A stretch of 39,183 nucleotides of DNA. Source: MGBC114844 sp910585855 (GTDB taxonomy: Bacteria; Bacillota; Clostridia; Lachnospirales; Lachnospiraceae). Positions within the stretch are counted from its first letter, which is position 1. Every line of letters begins with the position of its first letter. Under the pieces are notes generated by a model, which was given only the letters and a program-made list of their open reading frames with translations, made no database searches and was not told the DNA's origin. Below are positions 1-8,007 of this stretch, in pieces. The stretch spans positions 1 to 39,183 of the forward strand of contig CBFFYP010000042.1 in the NCBI GenBank assembly GCA_965646165.1, in the 5' to 3' direction. The translations under genes and the position numbers were made by a program.

Positions 1-127
1 GCTTATATTTAACCCTTTGACAAGAGCCTTTCTCATTGCAAACAAATCATTTTTGCACATAGGCAAAGAAGGACACTTAATTGTTAAATATTCACACACA
101 CCGACTAATAATACTTTTGTTGTTCAC
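1..127 (-). CDS. caspase-like (peptidase C14 family) protein, 5' end only, apparent frameshift
   Basis: On the minus strand from base 114 to the window edge, 38 codons stay open and read VLLVGVCEYLTIKC, then LPMCKNDLFAMRKALV. This matches the first strand and helix of caspase-fold proteins (hydrophobic strand, G-x-x-x-Y, then L-x-x-C-x-N-D). The catalytic His and Cys would lie beyond the edge. A ribosome-binding-like AAAGG lies upstream. The obvious GTG start at 127-125 reads M-N-N-K and then needs one base removed from the AAAA run (bases 115-118) to enter the caspase frame. The overlapping ATG at 129-127 is followed at once by TGA. The gene is therefore frameshifted, has a sequence error, or uses an unusual start. 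Caspase-like proteins occur in bacterial defence and cell-death systems, but nothing else of that kind is visible here. Confidence 0.5.
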
Positions 128-624
128 ATAGTTTCTACCTACCTTTTGGCAATATTGATATTTAAATTTCTGTTTGTTATTTTATCATAGAAATCTACAT
201 TTTCCTATATTTCAAAATACAAATCATTAAAATAAGCAAAATGGATGTATCACCATTAGTAATATACCCATTTTGCTTCTCAACTTCAAGGTAAAGTAGA
301 TACCATATCATACATCTTTTTTGCACCCTGTTTGTCAGCGTTGATGATAAGTTGTTGTAAATACTTCTTTATTACCGTAAAACTAAGGGTTTGGGCGATT
401 TTTTATATAAAAATAAGATAGGAGGTCTGCTTCAGGCTAGTTTGCACTTATCATATGATTTTGATAAATTTTCATTTGTATCCGGCTAGAGATTATTTGT
501 TAGGGGAAAATTGATAAGTGGTGGGAAAACGTTTCGATTTTATATAACATAGCTGTCAAATAGTTGTCACATAAAGAGGATAAAATGTTTTTGATATAAA
601 AAAGCAATAGGAGGATACAAAAAA
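128..624. other. gene-free divergent intergenic region
   Basis: This 497-base AT-rich stretch separates the minus-strand caspase-like gene from the plus-strand VTC gene. It contains one clear palindrome (234-278) and no supportable gene. Bases near 425-437 resemble a segment of the B-type repeats (GGTCTGCTTC), but the match is too short to call an element. No convincing consensus promoter for the VTC gene was found. Confidence 0.5.
234..278. repeat. inverted repeat, possible terminator or repeat remnant
   Basis: The arms are AAGCAAAATGGATGTAT (234-250) and its near complement (261-278), around a 10-base loop. No T-tract follows on the plus strand. On the minus strand a weak T-rich run follows. 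Its role is unknown. Confidence 0.5.
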
Positions 625-1425
625 GTGGCAATAGAAGTGTTTAATCGTGTGGAAAAAAAATATTTGCTTTATCAGGATACCTATGAAAAACTGATACAAA
701 GATTAGAAGACTATATGGAGTTAGATGTTTATAATAAAGATCAAAAACAGTATTCGATTGCAAATATTTATTATGATACTCCATCAGATGAATTGATTCG
801 AAATTCGTTGGAACAGCCTGTTTATAAAGAAAAATTGCGTTTAAGAAGTTATGGTGCAGTGCAGGAAGGAGATATGGTATTTTTGGAAATTAAGAAAAAG
901 TTTGGTGGTGTAGTAAATAAACGCCGTACATCATTTTTGCTGTCGGAAGCGTATCTATATTTAGAGGAACAAAAGCAGCCCAAAGAGGCTTATTACATAA
1001 ATCGACAGGTTCTGCATGAAGTGGATGCGTTTTTAAAACGGTATTTTTTGCTTCCGAAAGTATTTCTTGCTTATGACAGAATTGCATTTGTTGGAAAAGA
1101 GGAGAAGGAGTTTCGGGTTACGTTTGATACCAATATCCGAACCAGACGGGAAAGACTGCGGTTAGAAGAGGGAATGGACGGAATACCACTTTTAGATAAA
1201 GGGATTTGGTTAATGGAGGTTAAAATAATGGGAGCTGCACCTCTTTGGTTTACTCATCTACTTTCTGAATATCAAATTTATCCTGTTTCGTTCTCTAAGT
1301 ATGGAACGGAGTATAAAAGATATTTATTACAGCAAAATTTATTAAAAGGAGAAGAAATTTTATGTTTGAATCAATTATTGCATCAGCAGGTGAGTCAGCA
1401 TTATCAATTCGCACAACCTTATTAA
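625..1425 (+). CDS. VTC-domain protein (polyphosphate polymerase superfamily)
   Basis: This 266-residue protein begins RVEKKYLL and carries the basic and acidic strand motifs of the VTC/tunnel-metalloenzyme fold: KLRLRSYG, VFLEIKKKFGGVVNKRR, and a late WLMEVKIMG strand followed by FSKYGTEYKR. In yeast, VTC4 polymerises polyphosphate from ATP inside such a tunnel. Bacterial homologues are usually annotated only by domain, so the exact reaction here is inferred. The start is GTG at 625, with AGGAGG at 609-614. The gene overlaps the next one (DUF4956) by 64 bases, and these two families very often sit side by side, which suggests translational coupling and joint action at the membrane. There is no signal peptide or membrane segment. 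Confidence 0.88.
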   Translation: MAIEVFNRVEKKYLLYQDTYEKLIQRLEDYMELDVYNKDQKQYSIANIYYDTPSDELIRNSLEQPVYKEKLRLRSYGAVQEGDMVFLEIKKKFGGVVNKRRTSFLLSEAYLYLEEQKQPKEAYYINRQVLHEVDAFLKRYFLLPKVFLAYDRIAFVGKEEKEFRVTFDTNIRTRRERLRLEEGMDGIPLLDKGIWLMEVKIMGAAPLWFTHLLSEYQIYPVSFSKYGTEYKRYLLQQNLLKGEEILCLNQLLHQQVSQHYQFAQPY

Positions 1426-2054
1426 GTATGGTGCTTGCATTAGCATTGGGTATGGTAATTAGCATAGCTTATCGGATAAGCAGTAAAAAGAGCGGCCGCT
1501 CTTATTCTGCAAATTTTATGATTACATTGATACTTTTGCCTTGTATGGTTTCTGTAGTAATTTTATTGGTTGGAACAAATATTGCACGGGCATTTTCTAT
1601 TGCCGGAATTTTTTCACTTGTGCGTTTTCGAAGTTTGCCGGGAGATTCTAGAGATATTTCTTGTGTATTTTTTGCAATGGCGGTAGGGCTTTGCATTGGA
1701 ATGGGCTTTTTGACATTGGCAGTTCTGGTTACTTTTTTTATTGGTTTTGCAATGACGGGAATTTATCTGTCGGGATTTGCAGCACCTCGGACAGAAGAAA
1801 AGGAATTAAAGATTACTGTTCCAGAAAATATGAATTTTACTGGAGCGTTTGATGATTTATTAGAAAAAAATACAGAAAGCTATTCTTTGGATCGGATTCG
1901 TACAACCAATATGGGAACACTTTATGAATTGACTTTTTTGGTAAAAATGAAAAAAGGAGTAGATGAAAAAGAAATGTTGGATGCTATCCGCTGCCGGAAC
2001 GGAAACTTAAATATTATATTATGCCGGTGTACTGCTGGAGAAATGGTTTTGTAA
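1362..2054 (+). CDS. DUF4956 family membrane protein
   Basis: This 230-residue protein has about four hydrophobic segments in its first 140 residues (roughly 15-37, 52-72, 78-98 and 105-138), including the conserved SLVRFRSLPGDSRDIS loop after the second segment. A cytosolic tail of about 85 residues follows. This is the typical DUF4956 form, found beside VTC-domain genes. The function is unknown; the pairing suggests it is the membrane partner of the upstream VTC protein. The start is ATG 1362 with an AAAGGAG site at 1345-1351. That places the start inside the 3' end of the VTC gene, a 64-base out-of-frame overlap that is long for bacteria and implies coupled expression. Confidence 0.85.
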   Translation: MFESIIASAGESALSIRTTLLSMVLALALGMVISIAYRISSKKSGRSYSANFMITLILLPCMVSVVILLVGTNIARAFSIAGIFSLVRFRSLPGDSRDISCVFFAMAVGLCIGMGFLTLAVLVTFFIGFAMTGIYLSGFAAPRTEEKELKITVPENMNFTGAFDDLLEKNTESYSLDRIRTTNMGTLYELTFLVKMKKGVDEKEMLDAIRCRNGNLNIILCRCTAGEMVL

Positions 2055-2172
2055 GGAACTAGATCAAAAAAGTGGTTTTTAAACTCTAATAAAAGAATCA
2101 ACAGTGTCCCATATCCAAAAGCTTAACTAAAGGTTTTTAAAGAATTTGGGTGTAAATACAGAAGGAATGTGT

Positions 2173-2178
2173 TATAAT
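2173..2178 (+). promoter_or_regulatory. -10 element (TATAAT)
   Basis: A perfect TATAAT precedes the CmpB-like gene by about 60 bases. The -35 side is weak (TGTAAA at 2151-2156, spacing 16). Its position shows that the longer in-frame reading beginning at 2146 is not the true start, because that reading would begin upstream of the promoter. Confidence 0.55.
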
Positions 2179-2238
2179 ACAGAGAAAGGAAAGAATGGAT
2201 TATTTTTAGACAGAAGAGAAAGAAAAGGGGTAATTTTT

Positions 2239-3258
2239 ATGTATCAGTATGATCCTTCTGAATGGTTATTGTTTTTTTATTTTTATTGTTTTTGTGGTTG
2301 GATATGGGAGTGTTGTTATGTATCGGTAAAACAGAAGAAATGGGTAAATCGTGGATTTTTGCATGGACCGTTTTTGCCGATTTATGGTTCAGGAGCGATT
2401 TGTGTATTACTTATGACAATTCCGGTAAAGGACAATCTTTTGGCGGTCTTTTTTATGGGAATGTTAGGGGCTACTGTTTTAGAATATTGTACGGGTCTTT
2501 TGATGGAAAAATTATTTGGAGTTCGGTATTGGGATTACAGTAATGTGCCTTTTAATCTGCATGGTCATATTTGTCTGATGGCTTCTCTTGGATGGGGAAT
2601 ATTTTCTGTTATTATGATTCGTATAGCGCATCTGCCAGTAGAAAAAATGGTATTTGCTATTTCGGATACTATGCGGGAAACATTGGCGATTTTTATTACT
2701 GTTGTTTTTGCGGTAGATTTTACAAAATCGTTCCAAGAGGCAATGGATTTAAAAGAATTGATGATGCGATTGACGGAGGATAATGAGGAAATTCGGCGTC
2801 TGCAAAGGAGAATGGATGTAATAATTGCGGTATTAAATGAAGAAACAGATGAATTTCGGGAAAGGGTGGAAGAAGGGATTTCTAAATATCGGGAATATTT
2901 AAAGGAATATAAAGAAAAGACAGAAGAAAGAAAATTGGAAAAAAGAGCTGCTCAGGAGGAAGGAATTAAGAAATATCGTCAATTAAAGACAGAACTAATT
3001 GAATCGGCTTCTCATTTTGCCAATAATCTGGCAGATCAGATCTCTGTAAATGAAAGAGAGAAGGAAACGGACAAGCTTGGAGAAGAATTGGAAAAGACAA
3101 GGAGCAGTATTCGAAGGCTGCGAGGTATGTTTGAGTGGAACAGAAAAAAAGAATTGGTAAGTTCTGGAAGTATTTTAAGAAGAAATCCGGGAGTATTTTC
3201 GAAAAATTATGCAGAGGCTTTGAAAGAAGTACAGGAAATGGATAAGGAGAATCAATGA
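2239..3258 (+). CDS. putative ABC-transporter-type membrane protein (CmpB family) with coiled-coil tail
   Basis: The 339-residue protein starts at ATG 2239 behind GGGGTAAT. About four or five membrane segments fill the first 170 residues, with family-typical features: FCGWIWECCYVSVKQKKWVN, then RGFLHGPFLPIYGSG, then YWDYSNVPFNLHGHICL. These identify the PF06541 (putative ABC-transporter type IV, CmpB-like) family. A highly charged, helical tail from about residue 180 onward (ELMMRLTEDNEEIRRLQRRMD, many KYR and EEL repeats) looks like a long coiled coil and is not part of the core family. No ATPase gene is adjacent, so transport is unproven. The DUF2974 gene follows after 10 bases and is likely cotranscribed. 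Confidence 0.82.
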   Translation: MYQYDPSEWLLFFYFYCFCGWIWECCYVSVKQKKWVNRGFLHGPFLPIYGSGAICVLLMTIPVKDNLLAVFFMGMLGATVLEYCTGLLMEKLFGVRYWDYSNVPFNLHGHICLMASLGWGIFSVIMIRIAHLPVEKMVFAISDTMRETLAIFITVVFAVDFTKSFQEAMDLKELMMRLTEDNEEIRRLQRRMDVIIAVLNEETDEFRERVEEGISKYREYLKEYKEKTEERKLEKRAAQEEGIKKYRQLKTELIESASHFANNLADQISVNEREKETDKLGEELEKTRSSIRRLRGMFEWNRKKELVSSGSILRRNPGVFSKNYAEALKEVQEMDKENQ

Positions 3259-3268
3259 GGTGTAAAAG

Positions 3269-4402
3269 ATGAGCAATATTCTGGATTATCTGGATTGGAG
3301 AGGGGATATTCGTATAGCGGTTTCCCCATTTAATGAAGTGGACAATTTACTTTTATCAGAACTTTCTTATGTAAATTTTGATGAGATACTGCCCGGTATA
3401 GAATCCGATATCTGGATGACTGTAAAAGAGGCAGAACAGATATTTTTTTCAAAATATGACAGGGAAAAAATCTATGAAGACCATTCATTTATGGCAAAAG
3501 TTCCATTAGTTTTGGAAAAAATGGCAAAATCGCAGCGTTTTCAAGATATGAAACTTTCCTGTTATGTAAACCAGATTGATGAAGAAGAGGAAAAACAGTT
3601 TTCTGCTTTGGTAGCAGAATGTTCAGATAATACGTATTTTATAGCATTTCGTGGTACAGATGATACACTGGTGGGATGGAAAGAGGACTTTAATATGAGT
3701 TATATTTCCGTTGTACCATCTCAATTAGAAGCAGTATCCTATTTAGAGCAGGTTGCAGAAAAAGTGACAGGAAAGCTGCGTTTGGGCGGACATTCGAAAG
3801 GCGGAAATTTGGCAGTCTATGCAGCGGTTCAGTGTAAAGAAGAAATACAGGAGAGAATTATTGAAATCTACAATAATGACGGACCGGGATTTTCCAAGGA
3901 AATGCTGATGAGTGAATCATATAATCGGGTAAGGGAGAGGATTTGGACGATTGTTCCTCAAACTTCTGTGGTGGGGATGTTATTGGAACATGAGGAGGAA
4001 TATTTGGTAACAAAGAGCAGCCAAAGCGGGATTATGCAGCACGATCCACTGTCTTGGGAGGTACTTGGAGCAAAATTTGTATATTTGGATGATGTAAAGA
4101 AAAACAGCCGGATATTGGATCGCACTTTGAAGAATTGGATTAATGAGATGACACGGGATCAGAGAGAGGAATTTGTAATGGCATTGTTTCATGTGATTGA
4201 TGAAACAGGGGCAAAAAATCTGTCGGAGTTAAGTGAGGATAAATTGGGGAATTTGGGGGCTTTGATTAAGACGGTTAAGGCAGTAAAGCAGATGACGGCA
4301 GAGGATCAGGAGATGCTTGCTAAGGTGATTCGGGGATTGATAAAGGCTTATAAAGATGTGGTGGTGGAAGAATATTTTCCAGAACGGTTTCGAGGGCGGT
4401 GA
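3269..4402 (+). CDS. DUF2974 (Mbeg1-like) alpha/beta hydrolase
   Basis: The 377-residue protein contains the nucleophile elbow GHSKGGNLAVYAA, with the serine near residue 176, preceded by a lipase-like strand FIAFRGTDDTLVGWKEDF. The order FRGTDD, then GHSKGG, then NNDGPGF is characteristic of DUF2974/Mbeg1-like proteins, which resemble lipases. The likely catalytic triad is Ser176 with a later Asp and His. There is no signal peptide, so it is probably cytosolic. The start is ATG 3269 with GAGGTG upstream, 10 bases after the CmpB-like gene. The substrate is unknown. Confidence 0.85.
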   Translation: MSNILDYLDWRGDIRIAVSPFNEVDNLLLSELSYVNFDEILPGIESDIWMTVKEAEQIFFSKYDREKIYEDHSFMAKVPLVLEKMAKSQRFQDMKLSCYVNQIDEEEEKQFSALVAECSDNTYFIAFRGTDDTLVGWKEDFNMSYISVVPSQLEAVSYLEQVAEKVTGKLRLGGHSKGGNLAVYAAVQCKEEIQERIIEIYNNDGPGFSKEMLMSESYNRVRERIWTIVPQTSVVGMLLEHEEEYLVTKSSQSGIMQHDPLSWEVLGAKFVYLDDVKKNSRILDRTLKNWINEMTRDQREEFVMALFHVIDETGAKNLSELSEDKLGNLGALIKTVKAVKQMTAEDQEMLAKVIRGLIKAYKDVVVEEYFPERFRGR

Positions 4403-4413
4403 AATGTTTTGGT

Positions 4414-4476
4414 GGGGAGGACGCCAGATGTAAAAACAGCAGGCTGCCCACCGTTTTTGCATCTGGCTGTTTCTTG
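4414..4476 (+). repeat. A-type interspersed repeat, internally deleted copy (A5)
   Basis: It begins GGGGAGGACGCCAGATG and ends TTGCATCTGGCTGTTTCTTGG, the same ends as the full A copies at 10219, 27527 and 31163. The roughly 270-base interior is missing. What remains is a hairpin pairing GCCAGATG-AAAAAC with GTTTTTGCATCTGGC. Lying 12 bases after the DUF2974 stop, it may also act as a transcription end. Confidence 0.75.
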
Positions 4477-4545
4477 GCTTCTGAACAAAAACCGAAGCTT
4501 GTGCTATCTGAATTTGCTTATGCTTTGCATTTTTTCGTATTGTAC

Positions 4546-4667
4546 AACAATATTATGTTGCGTTTCCCTGTAAAAGGAAATATGGATCAAGTTTGATTGT
4601 AAAAAGGGTTGACAATGAAACAATGTTTTGTTATATTTATTAGAGATAATAGAACAAAATATTGTTT
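4546..4667 (+). promoter_or_regulatory. promoter with three AACAA-N4-TTGTT operator-like sites
   Basis: A strong promoter, TTGACA (4609-4614), 17 bases, TATATT (4632-4637), drives the YhbD-like gene. Three 14-bp dyads of the form AACAA-N4-TTGTT surround it: 4546-4559 (one mismatch), 4619-4632 (between -35 and -10) and 4653-4666 (downstream of -10). Sites 2 and 3 are also near-perfect inverted copies of each other. The MerR-like product of the next gene is the natural candidate for binding them (inference). The rest of 4403-4715 holds only repeat A5. Confidence 0.6.
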
Positions 4668-4715
4668 TATTTTGCTGTAAAAGATTGGGGGGAAGGATAA
4701 ATAGGAGGTGTTTTT

Positions 4716-5315
4716 TTGACAATATCAAAAAAAGAATTATTGAATTTGACCGGAATATCTTATGGACAGTTGTATCGGTGGAAGCGGGAAGGGTTGATTC
4801 CAGAGGAGTGGTTTCAGAAGCAGTCTTCTTTTACTGGACAGGAAACGTTTTTGCCCCGGGAACTGATTTTGGAGAGGATTCGCTTTATTTTGGAGAAGAA
4901 GGATTTGTATTCTTTGGAGGAAATTCGGGCTATGTTAGTAACGCCGCCTGATGAGAAGGCATTGACATGGGAGAGTTTGGTAAAATTGGAAGAGATTGAT
5001 GAAGAAGTGGCTTTGTTTGTAAAGAAAGAGGAGTATTCTTATCTGGAGGCTGGATGGATTTTTGCTCTTTCGGATTATCGCAGGAAATATCAGTTGACTT
5101 TGGAGCAGGTGGCAGAGGTGTGTCAGGGGACACAGGAGTTGTTAGAGCAGATGGGAAAAGAGGGAATACAGTTTTTGATTTTTCAGATAGAGGGAAAGTG
5201 TTATGGTGCGCTTTCTTATGAGAGTGGCAGGGTAGTAATGGAGAAGAGGATTAGTCAGGTGGAGAAGTATTTGGTTCATAAACTGGCAGGGAAGATAAAG
5301 GAAAAATTTTTATAA
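4716..5315 (+). CDS. yhbD: YhbD-like (DUF4004) MerR-type regulator
   Basis: The 199-residue protein begins with a helix-turn-helix of MerR style: ISKKELLNLTGISYGQLYRW, KREGLIPEEWF, then ERIRFILEKKDLYSLEEI. It matches the DUF4004 family typified by Bacillus subtilis YhbD. The C-terminal part (VEKYLVHKLAGKIKEKFL) probably mediates oligomerisation. The start is TTG 4716, set by AGGAGGTG at 4703-4710. The bactofilin gene follows after 13 bases, the same arrangement as yhbD-yhbEF in B. subtilis, where the bactofilins are linked to flagellar assembly. The dyad-rich promoter upstream suggests autoregulation. Confidence 0.8.
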   Translation: MTISKKELLNLTGISYGQLYRWKREGLIPEEWFQKQSSFTGQETFLPRELILERIRFILEKKDLYSLEEIRAMLVTPPDEKALTWESLVKLEEIDEEVALFVKKEEYSYLEAGWIFALSDYRRKYQLTLEQVAEVCQGTQELLEQMGKEGIQFLIFQIEGKCYGALSYESGRVVMEKRISQVEKYLVHKLAGKIKEKFL

Positions 5316-5328
5316 GGAGGAAATAGGA

Positions 5329-6063
5329 ATGGAGCGGATAAAGTATACAGAAAGTGATTTAAAATGTCGTGTAGAAGGGATTCAGACAGTAGAGGGCGGA
5401 GAGTTTGATTCGGTTAAGATAGCCGGAGTAGTAACGATAAACGGGGATATCGTAACAAATAAGATGCAGTTGGAAGGAGTTAGTACGGTAAAGGGGACGG
5501 TGAAGGCAGCACGGCTTTCTGTCAGTGGTGTAACTAATATTTCGAATGATATTGTAAGTAATGAAATGAAGGTGGAAGCGGTAGTCAATCTTTCTGGGAA
5601 TTTAAAATCTAAAAGTTTGGAGATTCAGGGGGTGATTCGAAGCAGAGGGGATAAGGTAGAAGCAGAAACGATTACTTGTAAGGGAGTGCTTGATTTTAGT
5701 GGGGAAATCAGTGCGGATTTGGTTAAGGCAGAAGGGATTATTCGGGCGGATGAAATCTGCGGCGATCAGATTTGTATTGAGTCGGTATCAATAGAGCCGT
5801 ATCATTGGCTGAAAAAAGGACTTCGCAGTTTGGTTGGATTAGAGGATGAGGGACGGGACAGATTTTCTCAAATTGATTTAATTGAGGGAACTACAATAAC
5901 ATTGAAAAATGTGCGGGCAAAGGAAGTAAATGGGCATACAATTATGATTGGAGAAAATTGTATTATTGATAAAGTGGATTGTGACGGTGAATTATGTGTA
6001 AGCCGCACAGCTACAATTAAGGAGATTACGGGAGAGCATACATTTTCAGAGAAGGAGTCGTAG
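5329..6063 (+). CDS. bactofilin / polymer-forming cytoskeletal protein
   Basis: The 244-residue protein is built of short repeating beta-helix turns (VEGIQTVEGGEF, IAGVVTINGDIVTNKMQLEG, VSGVTNISNDIVSNEMKVEA and so on), the hallmark of bactofilins, which polymerise without nucleotides into membrane-associated filaments. It corresponds in context to YhbE/YhbF of B. subtilis and is longer than the usual 100-180 residues, with a second beta-helix block after a short break near residue 170. The start ATG 5329 follows AAGGAGG. It is cotranscribed with yhbD. A role in flagellum or envelope organisation is inferred from context only. Confidence 0.85.
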   Translation: MERIKYTESDLKCRVEGIQTVEGGEFDSVKIAGVVTINGDIVTNKMQLEGVSTVKGTVKAARLSVSGVTNISNDIVSNEMKVEAVVNLSGNLKSKSLEIQGVIRSRGDKVEAETITCKGVLDFSGEISADLVKAEGIIRADEICGDQICIESVSIEPYHWLKKGLRSLVGLEDEGRDRFSQIDLIEGTTITLKNVRAKEVNGHTIMIGENCIIDKVDCDGELCVSRTATIKEITGEHTFSEKES

Positions 6064-6112
6064 GGAAAAAATAGATTTTATGTCGAAAATAGGATTCGGT
6101 AAAAAAGTTTGA

Positions 6113-6141
6113 TTGATTTGAAAGAATAAATATGCTACAAT
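6113..6141 (+). promoter_or_regulatory. sigma-A-type promoter for the GGDEF gene
   Basis: TTGATT (6113-6118), 17-base spacer, TACAAT (6136-6141), with an extended TGC just before the -10. Confidence 0.6.
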
Positions 6142-6185
6142 AATTTTAAAAATAAAGAAAAACGACAGGTATAGGAGAAATTGTG

Positions 6186-7820
6186 ATGAGCAGAAAGCGG
6201 AAGATAATGATTCTGCATCTGGTACTCCTTATACTGATGATGGTACTTTTGGTTTATGTCGGTATGACAGAAGAAACAGGGAAGGGTGCCTATTGTAGCG
6301 GAGAAATGGTGCAGCTATCGGACGGGTGGGTTTTACCGGGAGGAAAGGAAATCCATGTTCCGGCGCAGCTTGAACATTATCTGCCTCAGACGGTTAAAGT
6401 GATGCGAAAATTGGAGCAGGTAGATCAGGCAGATTCGCTGGTGATAAGTTCAAGACATACCGTTTTAGAGGTGTATATTGAGGAAGAAAAGATTTATGAA
6501 TTTGGAGAGAATTTAACTTTTTTTCATATCCCGGTTATGAATTGGAATGTTATTCCAATGAAAGAAGAGTATAGCGGAAAACAGCTTACGGTTGTACATA
6601 CTGCAAAATCAGATTCCTATCGTGGAAATGTGGATGTGATTTATTTAGGAGATAAAACAGCGATTTTAGTACATATTTTGCAGAAAAATTTGGCTGGGTT
6701 GATTTGTGCTTCCTTGATTTTTGGTATTTCATTGGTGATAATTGTATTTTGGTTTATGGTGAAAAAAAGGTCGCCTTCAAAGCAAATTTTATATTTGGCA
6801 GTTTTTGGAATTATTGTAGCATTTTGGGAAATCTTAGATATTAGGATTCCTCAGTTTTTCTTAGGAAAGGCAGAATTTTTTAGTTTCATGACGTTTGAAA
6901 TGCTGATTTTTTTGCCGATTCCGTTTGTTATGTTTTATAGTGGTTTTTCATGGGAAGACGGATGTGAGATAGAGTGGATTTCTTTGCTTGCATGCGGAAA
7001 TTTTTTCTTAACTAATTTGCTGCAGATTGCAGGTTTTATGGATGTTTCACAGACAGTTATTTTATCACATCTGGTTATTATCAGTACATTTGCAATTCTT
7101 TGTTATATGAATCTTCGGTTTCGCAAGAAGAGAAAAGGTGAAAAGCGGTTTAATGTGGAGATACTTGGGTTTTGGTTTTTGGCATTGACTGTAGCTGTGG
7201 ATTTGCTGCGCTATCATTTTCAGCAGGGAGAAGTAGGATTTTCTTATATAGGATTATTGATGTATATTATTTGTTTGATGATGTATGTTTCAAGAGGGAT
7301 TCTTTTTAATATGATGAAAGGAAAGAAAGCAGAATTATATGAAGAGCTTGCTTATCATGATAAGATGACAGGACTTTGGAATCGGACTGCTTATCAGGAG
7401 TATTTAAATGAACTGCTGGATTTAGGGATTGAAAATACAGAAGGGTATGGGGCATTTGCATTTGATTTAAATAATTTAAAAAAGATCAATGATCGCTATG
7501 GGCATGACCAAGGAGATCAGTATATTCAGAATAATGCAAATTATTTGAAAAAGGAAATGGAAGATATTGGAAGGGTGTATCGGACAGGAGGAGATGAATT
7601 TATTTGTATTTTTGATCCTTCTATGCAGGAAAAAGCAAAAGGATGTGCCGATAGATTGGAAGAACAGGTGCGGAAAGGAAGAGATGCCCGAATTAATTTT
7701 TCCTTTGGATTTGCTATTTGTGAACCGGATAAGGATAAAAGTTTTGAAGATACGATTCGTCGGGCTGATGTGGCAATGTATGCTTATAAACGGAGGCATA
7801 AGGCGGAGAGGGTAGAATAG
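6186..7820 (+). CDS. membrane-bound diguanylate cyclase (GGDEF)
   Basis: This 544-residue protein has an N-terminal signal/membrane segment (residues 8-27), an extracytoplasmic domain to about 160, then about seven membrane helices (about 165-380, 7TM-DISM-like), and a C-terminal GGDEF domain (about 395-545). The active-site RTGGDEF lies near residues 466-472 and is intact, with the upstream DKMTGLWNR and FDLNNLKKINDRYGHDQGD nucleotide and metal motifs. It should make cyclic-di-GMP, coupling an external signal to motility or surface life; flagellar genes lie nearby. No RxxD inhibitory site is obvious five residues before GGDEF. The start is ambiguous between GTG 6183 and ATG 6186; ATG is preferred because AGGAG at 6173-6177 is then 8 bases away. 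Confidence 0.9.
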   Translation: MSRKRKIMILHLVLLILMMVLLVYVGMTEETGKGAYCSGEMVQLSDGWVLPGGKEIHVPAQLEHYLPQTVKVMRKLEQVDQADSLVISSRHTVLEVYIEEEKIYEFGENLTFFHIPVMNWNVIPMKEEYSGKQLTVVHTAKSDSYRGNVDVIYLGDKTAILVHILQKNLAGLICASLIFGISLVIIVFWFMVKKRSPSKQILYLAVFGIIVAFWEILDIRIPQFFLGKAEFFSFMTFEMLIFLPIPFVMFYSGFSWEDGCEIEWISLLACGNFFLTNLLQIAGFMDVSQTVILSHLVIISTFAILCYMNLRFRKKRKGEKRFNVEILGFWFLALTVAVDLLRYHFQQGEVGFSYIGLLMYIICLMMYVSRGILFNMMKGKKAELYEELAYHDKMTGLWNRTAYQEYLNELLDLGIENTEGYGAFAFDLNNLKKINDRYGHDQGDQYIQNNANYLKKEMEDIGRVYRTGGDEFICIFDPSMQEKAKGCADRLEEQVRKGRDARINFSFGFAICEPDKDKSFEDTIRRADVAMYAYKRRHKAERVE

Positions 7821-7833
7821 AATAATGGAAAAG

Positions 7834-7863
7834 GCAGGCTTTGATGAAAAAGTCTGCTTTTTT
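7834..7863 (+). terminator. rho-independent terminator after the GGDEF gene
   Basis: The stem GCAGGCTTT / AAAGTCTGC with a short loop is followed by TTTTTT. Confidence 0.75.
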
Positions 7864-7936
7864 GATCCCGGAATGAAAAAAAGAATTTCCTTTGCAGTAC
7901 TTTATTTCCAAAAGCCTAATTAAAAAAGATTGTCTA

Positions 7937-7965
7937 TTGTTATTTTTAGATAAATGTGTTATTTT
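7937..7965 (+). promoter_or_regulatory. possible promoter for the MATE gene
   Basis: TTGTTA (7937-7942), 17 bases, TATTTT (7960-7965). Both hexamers are imperfect. Confidence 0.35.
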
Positions 7966-8007
7966 GGTATCTGAGAATTTTTGTTAAAAGGAAAGTGGAG
8001 GGAAAAA

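Noticed and set aside
2146..2238. Upstream extension of the CmpB-like protein from an in-frame TTG
   Set aside because: It lacks a ribosome site and contains the TATAAT promoter element; ATG 2239 has a proper site.
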